The notes under the pieces are model-generated. The model searched no databases. It was given only the letters and a program-made list of their open reading frames with translations, and was not told where the DNA came from. Shown one piece after another: positions 35,101-36,500 of a DNA stretch of 36,500 nucleotides (the first letter of the stretch is position 1; each line of letters starts with the position of its first letter). Both the position numbers and the translations under genes were made by a program. Location: contig NZ_JACRSQ010000032.1 of NCBI RefSeq assembly GCF_014384895.1, positions 1 through 36,500 on the forward strand, in the 5' to 3' direction. This DNA comes from Bianquea renquensis (lineage in GTDB: Bacteria; Bacillota; Clostridia; Lachnospirales; Bianqueaceae).

Positions 35101-35679
35101 TCTGGACAGAAGGATATTGTCGTGGGCGTTCCCATTTCCGGCCGCAATCATGCCGATATTCAAAAAACCATTGGGATGTTTGTTAATACTCTGCCCATAC
35201 GGTGCCGTATAGATGACGGGCAGTCCATCGTTGCGTTTATCCAATATCTGCGTGCCGTTGTTCTGGAGGCGTTTAACAATCAGGATTATCCGTTTGAAGA
35301 ATTGGTCAACGCTTTGAAACTGCCGAGAAGTACCAATCAGAATCCTCTTTTTACCGTGTGCTTTGTTATGCAGAATATGTATTATCCCAATTTGGAGCTG
35401 AAGGATACGACCATAAAAACCATACCACTTGAAAATGAAATCTCCATTTTTGATATTCGAATGGATGTACGGGAATTTGATGAGCAGTTCCATCTTTTTG
35501 TAGAATATAATACCGATATTTTTCATGAAAATACGATCAATAGATTTGCCTTGCGATATATGGATTTCTGTAGGCATTCATTAGATACTAAGGAGCTTTC
35601 CATCAGTGAAGTCTGCGAGAAAGTGATGGAATCTCATCCACACACAGCATCGGAAACGCCGTTGACGTTTGATTTGTAG
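32134..35679 (+). CDS. Hybrid PKS/NRPS: KS-ACP-C, ending in a condensation domain
   Basis: 1181 aa. A short N-terminal helix pair (DIKQILRLLHQGEISKSAAYQII) looks like a docking domain. The KS is intact: NTACSSSL with C205, EAHGTGT with H341, NVGHLADG. The linker ends in LPIYPFDHKSYW with no AT, so it is a trans-AT module. There is no KR, DH or MT, so a beta-keto unit is expected. The ACP is LGGQSI, S685. A full C domain follows with H866-H867-x3-DG (MHHIISDG) and both lobes present, and the protein stops about 25 residues after it. No A, T or TE follows, so the C domain either pairs with a separate A-T protein or acts as a release/cyclising domain. Start ATG 32134 (GGAG at 32121-32124, one base after the previous stop); an in-frame ATG at 32098 would overlap the radical SAM gene. 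Confidence 0.92.
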   Translation: MSDIKQILRLLHQGEISKSAAYQIIKSLESPTQRHGSESDAFAVVGMSCRYPQSADIDEFWRHLVNGTDLVGPMPSSRKELLRPFFGDSIDMLGETNHCGYLEDVDLFDPDFFGISEREAKLMDPQQRIFLEVAYQACENAGYSIASLDNSDTGVFIGNSASEYYRLTNTGDALLITGNSSPFICGRLSYWLNLKGPSMMINTACSSSLVALHTACASIREGACSMALVGGVSLFLIPESQNGVWETIGITSCDKRCKPFDASANGIVKGEGCGVVLIKSLEQAQKDNDRIYAVIKGSAVNHDGRSNGLTSPNPVSQTAAIEQAWNAAGVDPETISYIEAHGTGTQLGDPIEINGIADAFRKYTDKKQFCAVGSSKSNVGHLADGAAGITAFIKTVLALWHRELPATIHLQYPNPYIRFIDGPIYLNTKTTPWRESHPLRAGVSSFGLSGTNCHAVLEEAPKVPDTFIKEEELQDQPMVAVLSAHSADSLRKLVCRHRARISSLKPEEWADYIYTCARRSVLQHRLAIVCVNARDLSEKLNVFLSNCKTDTNSGIFTGVCSKSMKKTMLAWEPQTPEELAQYYCASQQCKTSLLYPRQQCRVISLPIYPFDHKSYWLDPSNTVKNPPTDVPCILPPIPENDLQTADSRDKRNGPVLDRLRQICIDILNISSIDMDSNFFELGGQSIKMIQLVTAFHQEFGVAVPLSDLFDHPTLRYVYRVIKSADGGDSERSIPKSTVIGGVYPLSSAQKRIYVFYQFRPDSTCYNMCCALEIHGDFHVGKVQEIMESLIARHDSFRTSFIIENNEVVQRIADHVEFRVDVEKNTTHIESIKRKFVRPFDLAKSPLLRVMVAIAGERHYYLLVDMHHIISDGTSMGLLIDEFMALYEGRDLPPVKVDYRDYTMWQEQRKNSEELATQRTFWLDQYADPVTELTLPFDFPRPVHTSYQGHTLHFQLEDELFRSLKKACASENVTSFVWMLAIYYLTLFQESGQKDIVVGVPISGRNHADIQKTIGMFVNTLPIRCRIDDGQSIVAFIQYLRAVVLEAFNNQDYPFEELVNALKLPRSTNQNPLFTVCFVMQNMYYPNLELKDTTIKTIPLENEISIFDIRMDVREFDEQFHLFVEYNTDIFHENTINRFALRYMDFCRHSLDTKELSISEVCEKVMESHPHTASETPLTFDL

Positions 35680-35920
35680 AAGGGGATGTCTTATTGGGGC
35701 GAATAGGACCTATAGAGAATGCTTACAAGGAGAAAGTTTGAAACAAGAAGTAGAGGTAAACCACCGAAAAAGCGTATAGCAAAGAAGCCACTCCAAAATT
35801 AGCGGGTGTATACAACTGCAAAGTTTAATAACAGAGATATGACAATGGTTACTGGTTAGCGATTGTATATCCCCTAAGTCTAAGAAGTTCAAGAGCCTGA
35901 GATACTGTTAAAATCTTTTC
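35680..35920. other. Non-coding or decayed stretch after the last biosynthetic gene
   Basis: No intact gene is visible. AAGGAG at 35727-35732 sits five bases before TTG 35738, followed by 13 sense codons and TAG 35777-35779. This looks like a normal operon gene start, but the frame closes at once, so it could be the decayed beginning of a lost downstream gene, or chance. I see no convincing terminator hairpin. Confidence 0.3.
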
Positions 35921-36220
35921 CTAATTGATAGGTCTGTGCTCCAGGAATTCTTCAGGGTTGTAAGGTTCAAGCTTACTCAGCATGTTCCAGATAGCGGTCA
36001 GGAGCATCTTGCAGACAGCGATGATTGCCTTTTTATGTCCCCGGTGGGATTTGATCCTGTGATACCTCTCTTTAAATTCAGGGTGTTTTTTGGATTTGAT
36101 TAAGGCGCTGGCAACCTGGACAAGAAGAGGTTTCAAATAACTGCCGGCGCGGGAAATTCGTTTGGATTTATGAATGGTATAGCTGCCTTCTTGAGTTGAC
36201 GGCGAAAGGATTTGAAGCTG
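35921..36220 (-). pseudogene. IS110-family transposase, C-terminal fragment
   Basis: Read on the minus strand from about 36220 down to the stop at 35921, the frame gives LSPSTQEGSYTIHKSKRIS, then RAGSYLKPLLVQVASALI, HRGHKKAIIAVCKMLLTAIW and LEPYNPEEFLEH. This is the Transposase_20 region of IS110/IS1111-type DEDD recombinases: the G-L/S-P-S-T...S-G block, the K-R-I-S-R-A-G-S-Y-L motif, and the G-x-K-K-A-I-I-A-V helix. The N-terminal DEDD catalytic domain is absent; before ~36220 the same frame no longer resembles the family. It is therefore a remnant, probably left by insertion and deletion at the end of the cluster. Its stop lies about 240 bases after the last biosynthetic gene, in the opposite orientation. 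Confidence 0.8.
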
Positions 36221-36500
36221 GGGTCGCCGAGGATATAACCTCCCAGTTTTTGAATGATGAATTTTTCCAATATCAGATTGTGATTGAAAGGGAACAACGT
36301 CAGATGCTAAAGGAACTGATATGTAAAGATAAGCAGTACTATACAATCTTTAATACGGCTGCAATGGCGAGGAGCAAGATCGAAAATTAGAAGTAGAGGA
36401 TATTCATTATCTTTGGCACACGACAAATAAGCCATCTTTCGGTGGCAGCTTTAAAAATTGAATATTGAGAATGTTAAGGTTATGCAGTTGCTGACTTAAT
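36221..36500. other. Unassigned sequence beyond the IS110 fragment
   Basis: No gene can be assigned. A plus-strand frame stays open up to TAG 36388-36390 and its later part (NDEFFQYQIVIEREQRQMLK to AAMARSKIEN) is acidic and helical in character. A second plus-strand frame is open just after it (LEVEDIHYLWHTTNKP) up to a TGA near 36450. These could be pieces of one broken gene or chance frames; the base composition is visibly more AT-rich than the biosynthetic genes. Confidence 0.25.

Noticed and set aside
34996..35577. 193-codon minus-strand open frame
   Set aside because: It is antisense to the intact terminal condensation domain and has no family resemblance.
35719..35802. 27-codon basic peptide frame
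   Set aside because: It has no RBS and no recognisable homologue; it is too short and lysine/arginine-rich to support as a gene.

Overview
This window is the interior and right-hand end of a large, single-strand (+) biosynthetic operon for a hybrid non-ribosomal peptide / trans-AT polyketide. I do not recognise the compound. Strong AGGAGG-type ribosome binding sites, GTG/TTG alternative starts, a TetM-class ribosomal protection protein, two cobalamin-type radical SAM enzymes (oxygen-sensitive chemistry) and an IS110-type transposase remnant together suggest an anaerobic Bacillota, probably a clostridial gut or rumen bacterium. That assignment is inference; no rRNA or housekeeping gene is present to confirm it.

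Layout. 1-54: last codons of what looks like an ABC exporter. 51-1829: TetM-like ribosomal protection GTPase (likely self-resistance). 1899-3800: O-carbamoyltransferase. 3797-5422: B12-binding radical SAM enzyme. 5515-12999: NRPS, (half C)-A(Ser)-N-MT-T-C-A(Cys)-T-(half C). 13018-16656: PKS, KS-KR-ACP without AT. 16658-17656: BtrH_N-like papain-fold protein. 17672-18376: type II thioesterase. 18378-19592: free-standing malonyl acyltransferase. 19637-26059: NRPS, C-A(Ser)-T-C-A(Orn)-T. 26052-30608: PKS, KS-cMT-KR(dead)-ACP. 30624-32132: second B12-binding radical SAM enzyme. 32134-35679: PKS/NRPS, KS-ACP-C. 35680-36500: no intact gene, with an IS110-family transposase C-terminus on the minus strand.

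How the genes work together. No PKS module has an internal AT, so the discrete AT must load all three. Read colinearly, the line would give N-Me-Ser - Cys - (C2, beta-hydroxy) - Ser - Orn - (C2, alpha-methyl, beta-keto) - (C2, beta-keto), ending on a condensation domain with no A, T or TE behind it. Adenylation specificities come from reading the ten-residue Stachelhaus code by eye: DVWHFSLVDK (Ser, twice), DLYNLSLIWK (Cys) and DVGEVGSIDK (close to the Orn code). Carbamoylation, two radical SAM steps and possibly a BtrH-like acyl transfer would tailor the chain. The ribosomal protection protein suggests a ribosome-directed product, probably acting at the 30S A site.

Not found here: a phosphopantetheinyl transferase, a loading module, a cis-TE or a regulator. 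The terminal C domain next to transposon debris leaves open whether the line is complete, continues elsewhere, or has been truncated.
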